This document shows, in pieces, positions 1-13,100 of a stretch of 64,000 bases of DNA. The position numbers and the translations under genes were made by a program. This DNA is from Ilex aquifolium (taxonomy: Eukaryota; Streptophyta; Magnoliopsida; Aquifoliales; Aquifoliaceae), in NCBI GenBank assembly GCA_951799425.1, contig OX637393.1, positions 39,567,744-39,631,743 on the forward strand, read 5' to 3'. Under the pieces are notes generated by a model. It did no database searches and was not told the origin of the DNA. It saw only the letters and a program-made list of their open reading frames with translations. Each line of letters starts with the position of its first letter. Position 1 is the stretch's first letter.

Positions 1-473
1 TCAAATTAAAACTCAATTAAAATTTCAAAAATTTAATTGTTGCAATTGAAACTTTAAGAAGCTAACAGAAATTAAGTGCATAATTTAAGATTATAAATTA
101 TAATTTATCCTTAAATGTTATTTGATATTGACTTAAGTCACCAATGAACAGGTGTACTTTTTTCCTGGTACGGCTCTGAATACTAGCACATGTGGATAGG
201 GCTCTTAATTAGACTGACTTATTTGAGTTCGAGTTGGACTTTTTTTTGACTCGTTCAAGTTAAATTTATTATTTAAACTAGTCGATATAGAATAATTTTT
301 TAAGTTCGTTTAAAAAACGAACCTAATAGACTCGATTCGGCTCGGCTCGACTCGGGTTTAGCTCATTTTGAGCTTATTTAGGCTTGACTAATTTTTTAAA
401 TAAATCAAATTTGAACAATTTTTTATACAAAACAAATTTTTAAAAAATCCCAGGAGTTGGTGAGTTGGTAGGT
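1..473. other. AT-rich intergenic DNA, no gene seen
   Basis: No reading frame with coding character. Positions about 190-370 are rich in TCGAG/CTCG words typical of decayed hAT-like MITEs, but I could not fix termini. The only ORF here (388-573, minus) is short, AT-biased and runs into the foldback element that starts at 483. Confidence 0.5.
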
Positions 474-482
474 GTATTATTA

Positions 483-1960
483 GGGAGAGTCTATGGTACC
501 GCCTGGTCAAACAGCGGTACCGTACCGAAAAACAAATGTGGCTGTAAATTTTTTGGTATTTAATATTATTCAAATGTGTGGCTGTAAATTTTTTGTCATT
601 AAATATTACTCACTAAAGGTGTAACTTTGCCTATAAATGTAGTAACATTACCTTAAAAGGTTGTAACTCACCTCAAATACTTATAACCTCAGCCGCCGTT
701 TTTGTGGTACTTTTACCTTTACTAGTTGTAACCTAACCTTAAATGTAGTAACTTTACCATAAATAGTTATAACCTCCCTTTCAAAGATAGTAATTTTACT
801 TTTAATTGTTGTAACCTTACCTAAAGAATTTATACATCACCTTTAAATGTGGTAACTTTATCTCAAGAGTAATAACTTTGTCTTTGCAAGTAGTACACTC
901 AATTAGGATCGATCATGATTAATTAAGATCGATCCTAATGCCATTTTTTTTTTTTTTTTTGCGATTCCACTCAAATTAGGATCGATTATGACTATATGAG
1001 ATCGAATTTTTTTTTTTTTTTGAACTGGTCCCGATCCTATATTTAGTTACATTAAATTGACATGTAATTTTATGAAATTAATTTTCAAAATTTTCCAACT
1101 AACACTCAATTCATCAAAAATAACATTAAATTGACCTTCAATTCTATTAAATTAACATTCAAAATTATAAATTTAAAATTCATAAAATTAACATTAATTC
1201 ATAAAATATTAATTAATTTTATGAAATTACATGTCAATTTAATGTAACTAAATATAGGATTAGGACTAGTTCAAAAAAAAAAAAGTCCGGCTAGTTGTGA
1301 TCAATCCTATTTAATTGGAACCACCAGAAATTTAGTTTGGTCCCAATTTTTGGACCATCAAATACAAAAAATTCGATCTCATATAGTCATGATCGATCCT
1401 AATTTGAGTGGAATCGCAAAAAAAAAAAAAAATATTGGCATTGGGATCGATCTTAATTGAGTGGGGAAAAAAAAATTTGGTATTGGGATCGATCTTAATT
1501 AATCATGATCGATCTTAATTGAGTGTACTACTTGCAAAGGCAAAGTTATTATTCTTGAGATAAAGTTACCACATTTAAATGTGAGGTACAAACTCTTTAG
1601 GTAAGGTTACAACAATTAAAAGTAAAATTACTATTTTTGAAAGGGAGGTTATAACTATTTATGGTAAAGTTACTACATTTAATGTTAGGTTATAAGTATT
1701 TAAGGTTAAGTTACAACTAGTAAAAGTAAAAGTACCACAAAAAAACGGCGGTTGATGTTATAAGTATTTGAGGTGAGTTACAACCTTTTAAGATAATGTT
1801 ACTACATTTATAGGCAAAGTTACACCTTTAGTGAGTAATATTTAATGACAAAAAATTTATAACCACACATTTGAGTAATATTAAATGCCAAAAAATTTAC
1901 AACCATATTTTTTTTTGGTACGGTACCACTGTTTGACCGGACGATACCGTAGACTCTCCC
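483..1960. mobile_element. Foldback Mutator-like MITE, 1478 bp
   Basis: The element is one long imperfect palindrome. The left end starts GGGAGAGTCTATGGTACC and the right end is its near inverse complement. The match continues inward through the GTAACTTT/TTACAAC-rich stretch and the GATCGATCCTAAT blocks to a centre near 1150-1190. It is flanked by a perfect 9-bp direct repeat GTATTATTA (474-482 and 1961-1969). A 9-bp target duplication with long inverted repeats is the hallmark of Mutator-like elements; that assignment is inference. It has no transposase ORF, so it is non-autonomous. It landed in a 31-32 bp tandem repeat, the rest of which follows at 1961-2045. Confidence 0.85.
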
Positions 1961-2045
1961 GTATTATTATGTGATACTGACAGTGGTAGGTGTGTTATTA
2001 TGTTATACTGACAGTTTGGTAGGTGTATTATTATGTGATACTGAC
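1961..2045 (+). repeat. 31-32 bp tandem repeat, about 2.7 copies
   Basis: Units starting near 1961, 1992 and 2024 share the core TATTATGTGATACTGACAG. The 3' part of a unit (GGTAGGTGTATTATTA) also lies just left of the foldback element, so that element interrupted the array. Confidence 0.8.
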
Positions 2046-2177
2046 GTTTTTTTTATTCTTTTTAATTCGTGGTATTGACAGTTGGAAAATAAGGGACTCA
2101 GGAGTAGTCTACAGTAGTAAAAAAAAAAAAAAGGAAGAGCAACACTATGTGCACCAAATAATAGTAACACCACTTAT

Positions 2178-2647
2178 TAGGGATGACACTGGACCAAATC
2201 GGGGACGGGAGATGTAGTCTTTATTTTCGTACTCGTTTAAAAAAATTTGTTCATCCCTGGTTCACCCTCATTAACGGATATAGTTTTCATCCCCACCCCA
2301 TAAAAACACAAAGATTACTTTTACAAGCCAAAAACATGAAAAAAAAAAAATTTCAAAAAAAAAAAATCATTCAATAATTTGTAAATTTATATTCACAGTA
2401 ACATGTATATATACATATACATATATATATACATATATAATAAAAATAACAATAATAATAATAAATGGTAAAGCGGGGCGGAGGCGGGATGGGAGTAAGT
2501 GTCAGTCTATCCCCGCCTTCATCCCAATACGGGTTTATATGGGTATCCCCTTATACGTCCATAATCCAATACGTATGGTCCATCTCCAGTCCAAACAGGA
2601 CGAATTTGGACGAATACTCATTTTTATCTGGTCCACTGCCATTCCTA
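2178..2647. mobile_element. hAT-like MITE, 470 bp
   Basis: Terminal inverted repeats TAGGGATGACACTGGACC (left) and, on the opposite strand at the right end, TAGGAATGGCAGTGGACC. The flanking 8-bp repeats CCACTTAT (2170-2177) and CCACTTAC (2648-2655) differ by one base. An 8-bp duplication with a TAGGG terminus fits non-autonomous hAT elements. The inside contains A-runs, a TATATACATATA microsatellite (about 2400-2440) and GGGGCGGG words. The ORFs across it (for example 2465-2800) are by-products of these simple repeats. Confidence 0.7.
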
Positions 2648-2655
2648 CCACTTAC

Positions 2656-5600
2656 CCCAAAAAAAAAAAATGATGATAACACCACATTTATTGAATGTTT
2701 AATAAGTGTCAATGATGCAAGAATTTGGTGCAAATATCATTACATAAACAAAAAGAATTGGTACGTATTACAAATTTTATTGATTTTTTTTTTAATTTGA
2801 GAGAAATTTTAAAATTTTTATGGTAGCTTACAATCGATCGAAAAAAATGTTGATCAATCGCAATTTACCACTAACTTGACCCAAAAAATTATAATTCAAA
2901 CCTTAAATTGTTTTTAAACAAACCACAAAACTTGTATCAAAACCCATAAAAATTTCTTTTTTGGTATAGTAGTCTTGTGATATTTGGAGAAGACTGTTAC
3001 CAAAAAAAAAAATTGTATCATACTATCAAAATTTAAAAATTTTGTGGATTGAAATACAAAATTTTGAGTTTGTTTACGATAAATAAATATAAATTTTTTA
3101 GAGTCACATTATAATTTTTATAGTTTAAGTTACGAATTTTATAGGCCATTTACAACTTTTGAGGGATAATTGAGATCAATCCTAAATCCTCAAAATTTGT
3201 AAATAAACCCCTATAAATAATCCTAAAAAATTATAAATGACTCAAAAATTGTAAATGATCATCAAGTTTTGTAAAACAAAACCAATTTTTTTTCGTTATT
3301 GTAGAAGTCTCTATGATTATTAGCATTAGAAAAACTTCAATATGATATTTATTTATTTTTTTGGTACAATAAACTTATCCATAGTTCTAAACTCAATCCA
3401 ACATATTCATTACGTTGATAAAACTTTAATAATCTTGTTAGGTTTTGATTAAAAAAGCACACACAATTTGAATTCGCATGGCTTGAATTTCTATTTAGAC
3501 TTGTAAGATACAACTCAAATTCAATTCGAATTAGTATACTTAGATTCAACATAATCATTGTGTCGAAAAAAACTTTAAGGGAAAATTTCAGATACTCCCC
3601 TTTTAGGTTATTATATTTTCAAGTACACCTCTTCTATTTTTTAAATCTTCACTGACATTCCCTATCAAATTAAAAGTGTTAACAATAATATAATTTTACT
3701 AAATTGCCCATGATATATTTTAGGAAAAACTCCATCCACACCCCCTTTAGATAGACATATTTTCAATGAAACTCCCTCTATTTTAAAAAAAAATTTACGT
3801 ATTAAAATTCGAACCGATTAAAACTCTATTCTAGTTAATTAAAATTTAATTTTTACGTATTAAAATTCGAGTCAATTAAAAATTATATTGTTTTTACGTA
3901 TTAAAATTTGAGTCGATTAAAATTCTATCTGAGCATATTAAAATTCATTTTTAATCGACTCGAGTCAAATTTTAATTAACTCGCATTGAATTTTAATCGG
4001 TCCGAATTTTAATACATAAAAAATTATAAATTTTAATTGACTTAAATTTTAATACGTAAAAAATGAATTTTAATCAACTTGAATTGAATTTCAATTGACA
4101 CAAATTTTAATAAAAAAATATAAATTTAATCGACTCGAAGTAAATTTTAATCGGTGCTAACAGCTCAGGTAGAGCTAAAATTGGCTCAAATTTTAATACG
4201 TAAAATTTTTTTTAATAGAAAATTATATTGGCTCAACTTGAGTCATTTTCCTTTTCCCTTCATCTTTTCTCTCTAACCAAACAAAAGAAAATTATGTTTT
4301 ACATCCCACTTTCAATCCATCCATCCATCCATTTTTCACTCATACCAAATAGACCATTAAACTTACAAGATACAACTCAAATTCAACTCGAATTAGTATA
4401 TTGAAGTTCAACTCAATTTGAACTTACATTAAACCCGAAATGTATAACCTTGTAATTCAAACCTGAATTTCAACTTAAAAATTAAACTTAAAAACATAGC
4501 TTGAATTGAAACACAAGTTATTTAGGATGAACTTAACAATTTAAGCAACACTCGAGTTGCCGGTGTTTAAATTAAATTTCGATTAAGAGTTTTAAAATTG
4601 AATTGAGCTTGAATTCATCTCTCAATACATCCCACCTACTCAGGATGCACCTTGATTGAGCTGGTAACAAATGTGTTTAGGTATGTTGACCTTCTGGACT
4701 CGCTTGTAAAACTCTGTTGAACGATCTGCATTAATGTCGGATGAATATACTTATATTTGTGTAATAAATTTGTGTTTGTTAATAATAATTAAAAAAAAAA
4801 AAAAATTGAAAAGAAGAAAAACTTCTATATTTTCTATGTTTTATTTCTGGTATTATTGGCCCATGTGATAGCGATAGTACTTTGAGAGAAGGTAACTTCA
4901 ACGAGCGTAATTCCAAGATTAGTCATTATCATGTCCACCAAATTGCAGATTGTGAGCAACCACAAAATCCAAAATGTTCACTTACGTTATTGCCTTCTTT
5001 TAGCTTCCAACCCCGAAGCTTCCAACCACGAAGCTTCCTACCATTTTCTTAGTTTTATATATATTATGTTTCAACGGTCATGGTGTTTGAGTCACCTTAC
5101 GCATACTTCAATTAATACTCTTCTAAATTTGGTATTCGATTAAGTCATCCACACCGAAACTAGGGTATTCATAAGGAATTAACCCCAAAATGTTGTCAAA
5201 ATTTGAACTTTGGACGTTTGAATTTACAGCCCGTCCCGATTATCACTTATTTATTAATTTTCAAACAAAGAAAACTTACTTATTAATTTACAGCTCATGG
5301 CAAACAAAGAAATCTTACTTATTAATTCAATTATGTAAAAGAACTCAATATCTTTTATATCTTATTTAATGGATTCGATTTGAATATACAAACATATGAT
5401 CAAATTGTGATCCAAATCAACTAATATATCTATATTTATATTTATTCTATTTATAAATGTCAGTATTTGTGAAATTTTTTTGATGTCTTAATTTATATTT
5501 AATTATTATAATAAAGTTAATTATACTCACCTTTATACTTTCATGTAATTTTTTTTTTACACTTATTTGACTTTCAAATTTCAACTTGTTTTAGACTCTT

Positions 5601-7115
5601 TTATAAACACTTCTAAATTCTTTTAAACTCATTTATTAATAGTATAATTGTATACAATTTTCTATATCTATATGAAGTAAAGTTCTATATATGTTAAATT
5701 ATTATACACATGTAGTTATTAAATTGAATTTTACGGTCAAATGTATGTTATATTTTATTTTTTGATATTCAATAATATAATAATATCATAAGCCAACTAA
5801 TAAATTTATTTAACAAAATAAAATTTAATAATTTTATATTATGATTAGGTGTGCAAATGCCTAAAGGAGTCGGAAAGATACCTAAATAAATGACAAATTA
5901 GATATACTCAAAGACTTATGGAATAAATTAATAATTAAATTTAATAATAATTAAAATACGAATTAATTATTCGATACCTAATTTATTATTTAATTGAATT
6001 ACACATATAATTCACATTTTTATAAATAAATATTATTTAAATTTTTTTACTTGCATTGGTAGTACATATAAATATCTATTACATAAATATTATGAAACTG
6101 GATGATTATTTGATAAAATTGAGTTAAAAATAAATTATAATTAGTAAAAATCCAATTTTAAATCAGGTTATTTAATCACATTTCCAATCGAATTTTTAAT
6201 TTTTAATAGGAGCAGTGTGATGATAAAAAAACTCTATACCATAACCTCTAATGAGTACTTTTTACATGGATCTAACGGTCACTACCCAAAGAAACCTATA
6301 ATTACATGCTGAAACATATCAAATTTGTCTATTCATTAAAAAGAATTTTTAATGTCATATTAATTGTAATTCTATTCCTATTAAGAAAGTATATTAAACA
6401 TTTATGAAATTATATCTTTTAAATTTAGAAACATTTTTTTTTTAACTCTTATCAAATCATGAGGCGAGTCAACCTAATGACCCGCACTGATTTATACCCA
6501 TGTTTCTAATTTATTATACCAAATTAGTCTTTTTGTTGTGGGTTTTTAATTTGTAATTTTACAATTCTCCCAGTCAAGTCAAAGACATATTATTCACGTC
6601 GAGATTAAAATATTTATGAAAGATAAATTTTTATTAACTGAGCCTAAAAGATTGTCAAAATTTGAATTTAAAACTTCTGAACTTATAGCTCTACTCTTTT
6701 TAATAGATTCAAATATGAACTATAATATCAAAATTGTTAAAAAAAAATAAAATGAAATTTAAATGCAACTTTCCAAAAAAAAAAAAAAAACTTTTCAAAT
6801 CGAATTCATATTCAATCAATACCGATCACCCAAAACAAGTGCACCAATTATCCTTTTTTTGGTTTTTTTGAGGTTTTTTTTTTTGATACTTTTTTGAGGT
6901 TGCTTTCTGGAACTAGAATTCCACTCCGTCACGGACATAACCGAGAGCAGTCAATTCTCTGTCTCTCCGTTTCTGTGTGTAACTAACACTGGAATACCTT
7001 ACACTTCCTCCACTAATGTCTCCACCCTCTCTTTCTTCATCTCAAGTCTACCCCTCTGCCATGCTCACTTCTTGAACACTTTCTCTCTCTCTCCAAAAGC
7101 CCTAACCAAACAACC
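2656..7115. other. Intergenic DNA upstream of the CLC gene
   Basis: Strongly AT-rich with many short A and T runs. I see no gene. Recognisable pieces are a dispersed about 50-bp direct repeat (3499-3550 and 4361-4412), an array of GATTAAAATTCGAG-like words (3790-4210), a CCAT microsatellite near 4316-4333, and a TC-rich stretch at 7020-7100 that is probably the CLC 5' leader. No confident TATA box was found for the CLC gene. Confidence 0.5.
3790..4210. repeat. Degenerate two-orientation array of an ATTAAAATTCGAG word
   Basis: Words such as TATTAAAATTCGAGTC and their complements GACTCGAATTTTAAT recur about a dozen times, in one orientation in the left half and the other in the right half, with spacers of about 25-60 bp. 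The stretch can fold on itself. It may be a decayed foldback element; no target duplication was found. Confidence 0.5.
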
Positions 7116-10100
7116 ATGTCCAGCACCATCCCCAGTGGAACAGTAGATGAAGAGCCCCTAACCGGCCCTCTCCTCAACCCCAACCTCAGCCGATCCGCCT
7201 CCAACACCACATCCCAAGTCGCTATTGTCGGCTCCAATCCCTGCCCCATCGAAAGCCTCGACTACGAGTCTGTACCAGAACTCTCTCTCTACACATACAC
7301 GCATATATATATATATTCAGCTTCGATTTAGTTGAAATTTTCTTGTTTAGTGGAATTTAGTTGTTGGTGGTTTTTGATATGTAGGCTTATAGAGAATCAT
7401 TTTTTCAAGCAAGACTGGAGGAGTCGAGGGAAGATCGAGATATGTCAGTACATATTCATGAAATGGATTTTGTGCTTTCTTATTGGGTTCATCGTCAGTC
7501 TAATTGGCTTCACAATCAATCTCGCCGTCGAGAATATCGCCGGAATGAAGTTCGTGGTCACCTCCAACATGATGTTGGCCCAAAAGTTAGAATCCCATTT
7601 CAGTTATTTACACTTTTAGCACTCCAATTTAGGTTAATTTCAGTATAATGTCACTTTTTTTAAAAAAAAATTCGTATGTTATATAAAGGTTGTTAATTTT
7701 TTGAAATTTGGGTTTTCTTTAGCTTCATACAGGGTTGATTTTCCTAATTATGCTATAAACTGCTGTGAAGTTTTTTCATTTTGCTTGAGTTCATAAGTGT
7801 ATATACATTTTTATGTAGTGATTTGGAGTGTGAAATTTGGGTACAGGTATTGGGCGGCTTTTCTTGTGTTTGCATCTTCGAATTTTGGTTTGACTTTGTT
7901 CGCGTGTCTCATTACGGCTTTTATAGCACCGGAGGCTGCTGGTTCGGGTATACCAGAAGTTAAGGCTTACTTGAATGGCGTGGATGCACCAGCTATATTT
8001 TCTCTGAGGACTTTGGTGGTTAAGGTAATTTGGGTTTAGGTGGCTGGAGTGAATTGAGTGTCTAAAAAATTTAAAATTTGCTGTATTTTGGTGCATTAGA
8101 CCTGACACATGATGATATTTTACTTAATTGAACCTAGAATGTTAATTGTAGTAGATGTTTGGTCAAAAAAAAAAAAATGTAGTAGATGGGATGCCTGACA
8201 TAATTTAAATGGCTGTTTTTAAATGGGTTCATATTTGTGGGATCGAATTTCACTTGTCTGTAAATTTACAAGCTTATATGGTTAAACTATCCAATTCAAG
8301 AAATGGAAGTGCAATTGCACAATGGCAACATGGTCTGATAATTTGTCAGAAACAAGAACTATGTACTGACAAAAGCAATTAGAAAGTTAGGGAAAGTATA
8401 TATGAGATTAGGGGAACTTCAAGATGAGAACTGAAGAGGGGGAAGCCCTCTTTTCTTGTCTAATTCAAATTTTTTTACGTTTTTCCAAAACCAATTAAAG
8501 ATTGTTGGCAAGCGTGTTCAAAAGTAGTCTGGTTTTTTCCTAGACCTTTCTGAGGCACTGGTCGTAAAAGTTTTCATAAATGCTTTTGGAATTCATTCGT
8601 CATCAAAGACTAGGTTTTACATGAGAACGAGCAAGACAAAATGCTCTTCTTCTTATTTTGCCTTCCCCCCATTCTTCTTTTTTCTTCTGATATGTGACAC
8701 AGTATTCTTCTTTTATAGAATAAGTTTTCAGGAAGTGGTTATAAGAGAATTCTTCCTCTATGCTACCCAAGAATTTTTCAGACATGTGAAGTGTTTTGAA
8801 TTGACATGACATGGCTTCAATTGTGGGATTTTCATAAATTGTGCAAGTTCTCAAATGTGCCTAGTTTGAACTATTTATAAATAAATATGTACAGAATGGA
8901 ATATCACTCTGTTCCGAGGATAGTATATACCCAGGCAACCTTTCCGAGCACCCTTGATAATGGGGACCAAACTTATACTAGATAGATCACAACCCTCCCT
9001 TGAAATCATAACTCGAAACAGTGAACATTCAATTTTCCTCTAGATATCAGCCTACCATTTTTGTCAAAGGTCCATCAGTTGTGATTGCTACATATCGTTC
9101 GTATCATTGTGTTTTGATATGTTGTTTAAACAATTTCATCTTTTCCGGTGAGCAATGTAAATTATATCATGCAGAAACATGATGTTATTTTTGTTAAGAG
9201 CATTTAATTGAAAATCAATGAGTGGAGTAGCTTCTCAAGTATATAAACCAACCTTGGTGGTCCTAATTATTCAATGTGGAATACAAACTTTCTTAACACC
9301 CTCCTTGATGTGGGACCCAGGCTCACACGGTGGGGTCAACAAACAAATAAACAAACAAACAACTATTTTTACACAGCTATGCATTAATGAAAATTCAAAA
9401 TGGGTAATAGACTTGGCCCACTGACCACCTCAGAGCTGGATATCATGGTAGAGCATCCACAACCTAAAACCAATTGAAAATGGGTAGAGTAGCCCCTCAA
9501 GTATATAAACCAACCTTGATAGTCCTAATTATTCGATGTGAGATACAAACTATTTTAACAATTTTTTCGAGAAACTCAAATCTCAGGATATTGACTTGGG
9601 GGTTGTTTGATAACATAATTCAGCACTTAGAACTACACATGTTCAGCGAATTTGAATTAAACGTGGTATTGATATCAATAAAAATCTTGATCATAATAAA
9701 TAGTTGCCCCATTATATTTGCATATCCATTCTCAGATTCTATGATGTTCTACAACGCCTCTTTTCTATGCTTTGCAACGCTCACATATCTTCCTCTCTCC
9801 CACTCCTTCTCCCTCTGCCATAGACTCCTTGCAAATCTACTTTAAATTTATTTTTCAATGGTCATTGGTCGCATTTTGTGTCAATTTCACTTCACTTTTG
9901 AACTTCTCTTTCTCTCCTTTTGGAAGCAGGACTTGTGGAAAACAAAAGATGTGAATGTTTTCTTTATTTTTTTGATGTGTATTGTATAAAACTCGTTGTT
10001 TTGGTGAGATTTGATGAGAAAATTAAGGAAAGTTTGTATGATAGTCCATTTTTAAGGCCCTTGATATGGAAGTTCAGTGATGTTTTATCTTGTTTTTGAT

Positions 10101-13100
10101 AAAATTATTCTCGGAAATTTATGTGATGTGCTTGAAGCATAAGACTTTTTTAAAAATATTTTTCAAATTTGATTCTCACTTGCTATCAGTCTTTTGGGAT
10201 ATTGGAATGACAGTGGAGACAAATTCTTTAATTCAATGTCCTGGTTTCTGTGTCAGTGGTGATGTGATGTTTGTGGGTGGTTTTCAAATCTAGGTACTGA
10301 AAGTAGTTGGTGTTTTTCAAGAATCAATTGTAGTTTTTGTAGTGGTGAAAGCAGTTGGTTGTGATGTTGTTTTGTGGTAGTGGGCAGGCTACAACCAGTT
10401 GTAGAGAGGATGGTGGTGATAGGTAGTTGCCTTTGTGGTACTGGTGATAATGGTTTTCGTTTGTAGTGGTGTTCATAGCAATGAAAAACAACATTAGGTT
10501 GTGGTTGTATTGGTAAATAGGGGTAACGCATGCTTGAAGGCACGTTGTAATGTGAATGGTTTTGAGAGGAATGTTAGTGATCGTGTAAGAAACACGGATA
10601 CAAATACGTGACACGAGTACGATATGATACAGATACGACGATACGACAAAACTTTAAAAAAAATAGATACGGGTACGGTCAGGATATGTCTATAATAAAA
10701 TATATTTTATATTTTACTATTATTTAATAACTTAGAAATTACAATTTTCAATAATTCTTTCACATATTAGTAAGCAAAATTAGGAATTTTTACCTTGAAA
10801 AAGATGTAATATCGTCTCATTATGATATATTCATAAAATGAGCATGACCAATTAAAGAAATCATAACCACATTTAACTAGTTGGTTTGTTTACAAGTATT
10901 TATTTTTAAGATTATAGTGTAAGTGACTCGTTTTTTTTATATTCTCTTAACGTGTAATAATAGATAATACATAAAAAAACACTCATGTCTTCAAAATTAG
11001 ATGGAATTTTATTGATGTTTTATATTGTATGTGAACTCCAAAGAAGGGGGTATAGATTACAATTAAAAATTATACATCTTGCTCCATGTTTAGAAGTATC
11101 CGCGAAGTATCCACGTATTTTATTAATTATCGGATACGGTTGATGCATATCCGATACGTATTATCGAATATCCAATGATTATCGTATTCGATACGAATAC
11201 TTCGACCTTGACGAAGTATTCGTGCTTCATTGGTGGCTGTTGAATGAGTCTATTTGAGACCGTCGGATTGACTTATTGGAGCCTACCTTATTTTATATTA
11301 TAGATGGTGGTCGTGTTGGTGGGTGGTTGGTGATCATGGCACCACCGACTTGCAATTGAAGATGGGGAAAGTGGAGTGGTCTAGTTTCGTCTTATGAGTG
11401 AATGAGAATCGATGAAAGACAATGGATGGATTCATCTGAACATTGGAAGTATCCTAATAACTGTAGTTGAGGTGAAAATATTACACTCTAGAGAGCCACC
11501 AGAATACTGAAGCTGCAGAACACTCGGAACAAAGGCCTAATAAGTGTGGAGAATGGTGCTATCAACCTAACAATTATTGCACTCTAGAGCTTGTATTGTC
11601 ATTCTTGTTATTGCAAAGTTGTTTGCCCAACAATTTAATGGTAAAAAAGGAATAAGATAAATTCAGCTGCAATTGAAAACGAGAGATGGTTGTGTTAATT
11701 TTCTATATCTCCTAATTGTGCAATTTTTACTTTTATATTGAGAAGCATTACTTGTTTATTTACTCCCAAGTACTCCATACTCAATTCCTTTTCGCAGCAA
11801 TTTACTGTATTTATACACAGTAAATTCAACAGCCAAAGTTTTGACATATTGGTCAGGAGTTGTGATAAGTTCACAAGGCTTGTGGTAGTCCTCTATGGGA
11901 TCAGTTCCATTTGGTGATGCACCTGTTGTAATTTAATCTTTGATGTTAGATCCAGGCAAGTGCATTTGTGTTAGGGACTATGTCGTGGACACACCATCAC
12001 ATTTTCATCATATAGTTTTTCTTTTTGGCTTGAAAAAATCAATGAAAAATTAGAAGGATAGAAATTGTAAACTTAATAATTTGCAGACTTCAACGAACTT
12101 AATATTGCAGACTTAAACTTTTTATGCCTTATCAGATATTGTGCAACAACTAATTGAAGTGCTTAAATTTCAGGTGCTACAAACTGGTTTTTTGGTACTT
12201 AATTTCAGCTGTTTGAAGTGTTCAACAATTTGTATCAGTGCTTAATTTTCTATGATTTATTTTTGTTTTAACAAACAGCACCTTAATATACAGATTGTTG
12301 GTAGCATTTCTGCCGTGTCATCATCTCTTCATGTTGGAAAGGCAGGGCCAATGGTCCATACCAGTGCATGCATTGCAGCATTAATGGGTCAAGGTGGGTC
12401 GAAAAAGTATTTGTTAACATGGAAATGGTTACGGTTTTTCAAGAACGATCGAGACCGGCGGGATCTTGTAACATGTGGCTCAGCTGCTGGAATTGCTGCT
12501 GCTTTTCGTGCTCCAGTTGGCGGTGTGTTGTTTGCTCTTGAAGAAATGGCATCTTGGTAGTGTTAAACTATGAGTGTTTTTTGTTCTGGTGATCTCTTGG
12601 TTTTGTAATTCTTGTACCTACCTGATAATTGATTATCTTGGAGAAGTTTGAGTTTATCTATATGATATTGTTATTATTGTTGCGTATGTTGTTTGCTGCC
12701 CCCGGGTTGGGGGGGGGGGGGGGGGGGGGGTGTAATAGTGCATCCCCAAAAGGGAAAATCTTCCTTTATCTTTTATGGTTTTGCTGAATCATCAGTGATG
12801 ATTTTGTTACTCTGGTATGGTCATACAGTTAGTTAGGATGAAGGTTATGATGATTATCATGCCAGCTCCTGTCCAACCTCTTCTTTTGTTGCCTCCTTTT
12901 CCATATAGTACCTGTAACGTGAACCATGTCACTCCTTACAAGTGTAATTTTTCCTCTTTTGTTCTTTACTAAAGAAACTGCTCAGTGATTTTCTGTCATC
13001 TTGTTTGCGGTTGATGCTAGAATTGCATTAACGACTGCACTAGTTTCTATTACTATAATTTGCTCTTGTTGCCCTCCATAACTTTGAACAGCTTCATTTT

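Noticed and set aside
2465..2800. 111-codon plus-strand ORF with a Gly-rich start
   Set aside because: It lies across the right part of a hAT-like MITE and its composition comes from GGGCGG and TA simple repeats.
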